Below, in pieces: positions 6,045 through 6,214 of a stretch of DNA of 6,214 nt. Under the pieces are notes generated by a model. The model searched no databases. It was given only the letters and a program-made list of their open reading frames with translations, and was not told the origin of the DNA. Origin of the DNA: Candidatus Didemnitutus sp. (GTDB lineage Bacteria; Verrucomicrobiota; Verrucomicrobiia; Opitutales; Opitutaceae). The stretch lies in assembly GCA_030682505.1 (NCBI GenBank), contig JAUXOH010000418.1:1-6214 (forward strand). The letters run 5' to 3'. The position numbers and the translations under genes are program-made. The number at the start of each line of letters is the position of its first letter. Position 1 is the first letter of the stretch.

Positions 6045-6214
6045 ATGAGCACGACTCCCATGGCGAAGCACAACGTGGCGGCAAAGCGCTATGAGATTGA
6101 AATCGACGGCAAGTTGGCGGTGGCCGATTACGAGATGCGGGATGGCAAGCAGGTCTTCACGCACACGTTGGTTCCGCCCGAACTGCGCGGCCGGGGTCTG
6201 GCGGAGGTGCTGGT
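6045..6214 (+). CDS. Small GNAT-like N-acetyltransferase (COG2388 type), 3'-truncated by window edge
   Basis: The frame opens at ATG 6045 and runs off the window after 56 full codons. The visible part reads as a beta-strand start (KRYEIEIDGKLAVADYEM), then DGKQVFTHTLVPPELRGRGLAEVLV. This matches the small COG2388/YidJ-like acetyltransferases of about 90-100 residues, in which a strand with a conserved histidine leads into 'VPPELRGRG'. R-G-R-G-L-A is the acetyl-CoA pyrophosphate-binding loop (Q/R-x-x-G-x-G/A). About 40 residues are probably missing. The substrate of this family is generally unknown. An in-frame ATG at 6060 is an alternative start; the extra MSTTP from 6045 is not diagnostic. 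It follows murJ by 66 nt on the same strand, and the two may share a transcript since no clear terminator lies between. Confidence 0.85.
   Translation, partial: MSTTPMAKHNVAAKRYEIEIDGKLAVADYEMRDGKQVFTHTLVPPELRGRGLAEVL

Noticed and set aside
5094..6164. 356-codon open frame on the minus strand
   Set aside because: It lies opposite the second half of murJ and the GNAT start. Its Gln/His/Arg-rich composition reflects the complement of membrane-helix codons.

Overview
The window is a compact, high-GC stretch of bacterial housekeeping chromosome. It holds eight protein genes with little space between them. I see no tRNA, rRNA, CRISPR array, insertion sequence or phage gene. The mix of triosephosphate isomerase, short-chain prenyl diphosphate synthase, FmdB-type zinc ribbon protein, MurJ and a GNAT protein points to a peptidoglycan-making, Gram-negative-type bacterium. 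Frequent GTG starts, weak Shine-Dalgarno sequences, the style of the secreted and membrane-anchored unknowns and the MurJ sequence fit Verrucomicrobiota, perhaps Opitutales. That placement is inference from general familiarity, not from a search.

Layout: (1) 1-735 (+) is tpiA, cut at its 5' end exactly at the catalytic lysine codon. (2) 818-1846 (+) encodes an exported protein of unknown function whose start is uncertain. (3) 1862-3223 (-) is a two-gene unit: an ispA-type prenyl diphosphate synthase (2342-3223) followed 6 nt later by a small helical unknown protein (1862-2335). It converges on the secreted-protein gene, with a 7-bp dyad between them. (4) 3224-3336 is a divergent intergenic region. 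(5) 3337-4301 (+) is a two-gene unit: an FmdB-family zinc ribbon protein, then a membrane-anchored beta-rich unknown. It ends in a clear intrinsic terminator (4338-4368). (6) 4377-5978 (+) is murJ, whose GTG start lies 8 nt past the terminator T-tract. (7) 6045 to the end (+) is the first part of a small COG2388-like GNAT gene, truncated by the window edge.

Functionally, tpiA is central glycolysis. IspA makes prenyl diphosphate, likely farnesyl diphosphate, the precursor for undecaprenyl phosphate. MurJ flips the undecaprenyl-linked peptidoglycan precursor lipid II across the inner membrane, so two of the genes bear on cell-envelope synthesis although they are not in one operon.

I found no convincing new multi-gene system. 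The points most worth a second look are the terminator pressed against the murJ start, the possible frameshift in the signal-peptide region of the 818-1846 gene, the replaced acidic residue in MurJ, and the two unrecognised proteins that travel with ispA and fmdB.
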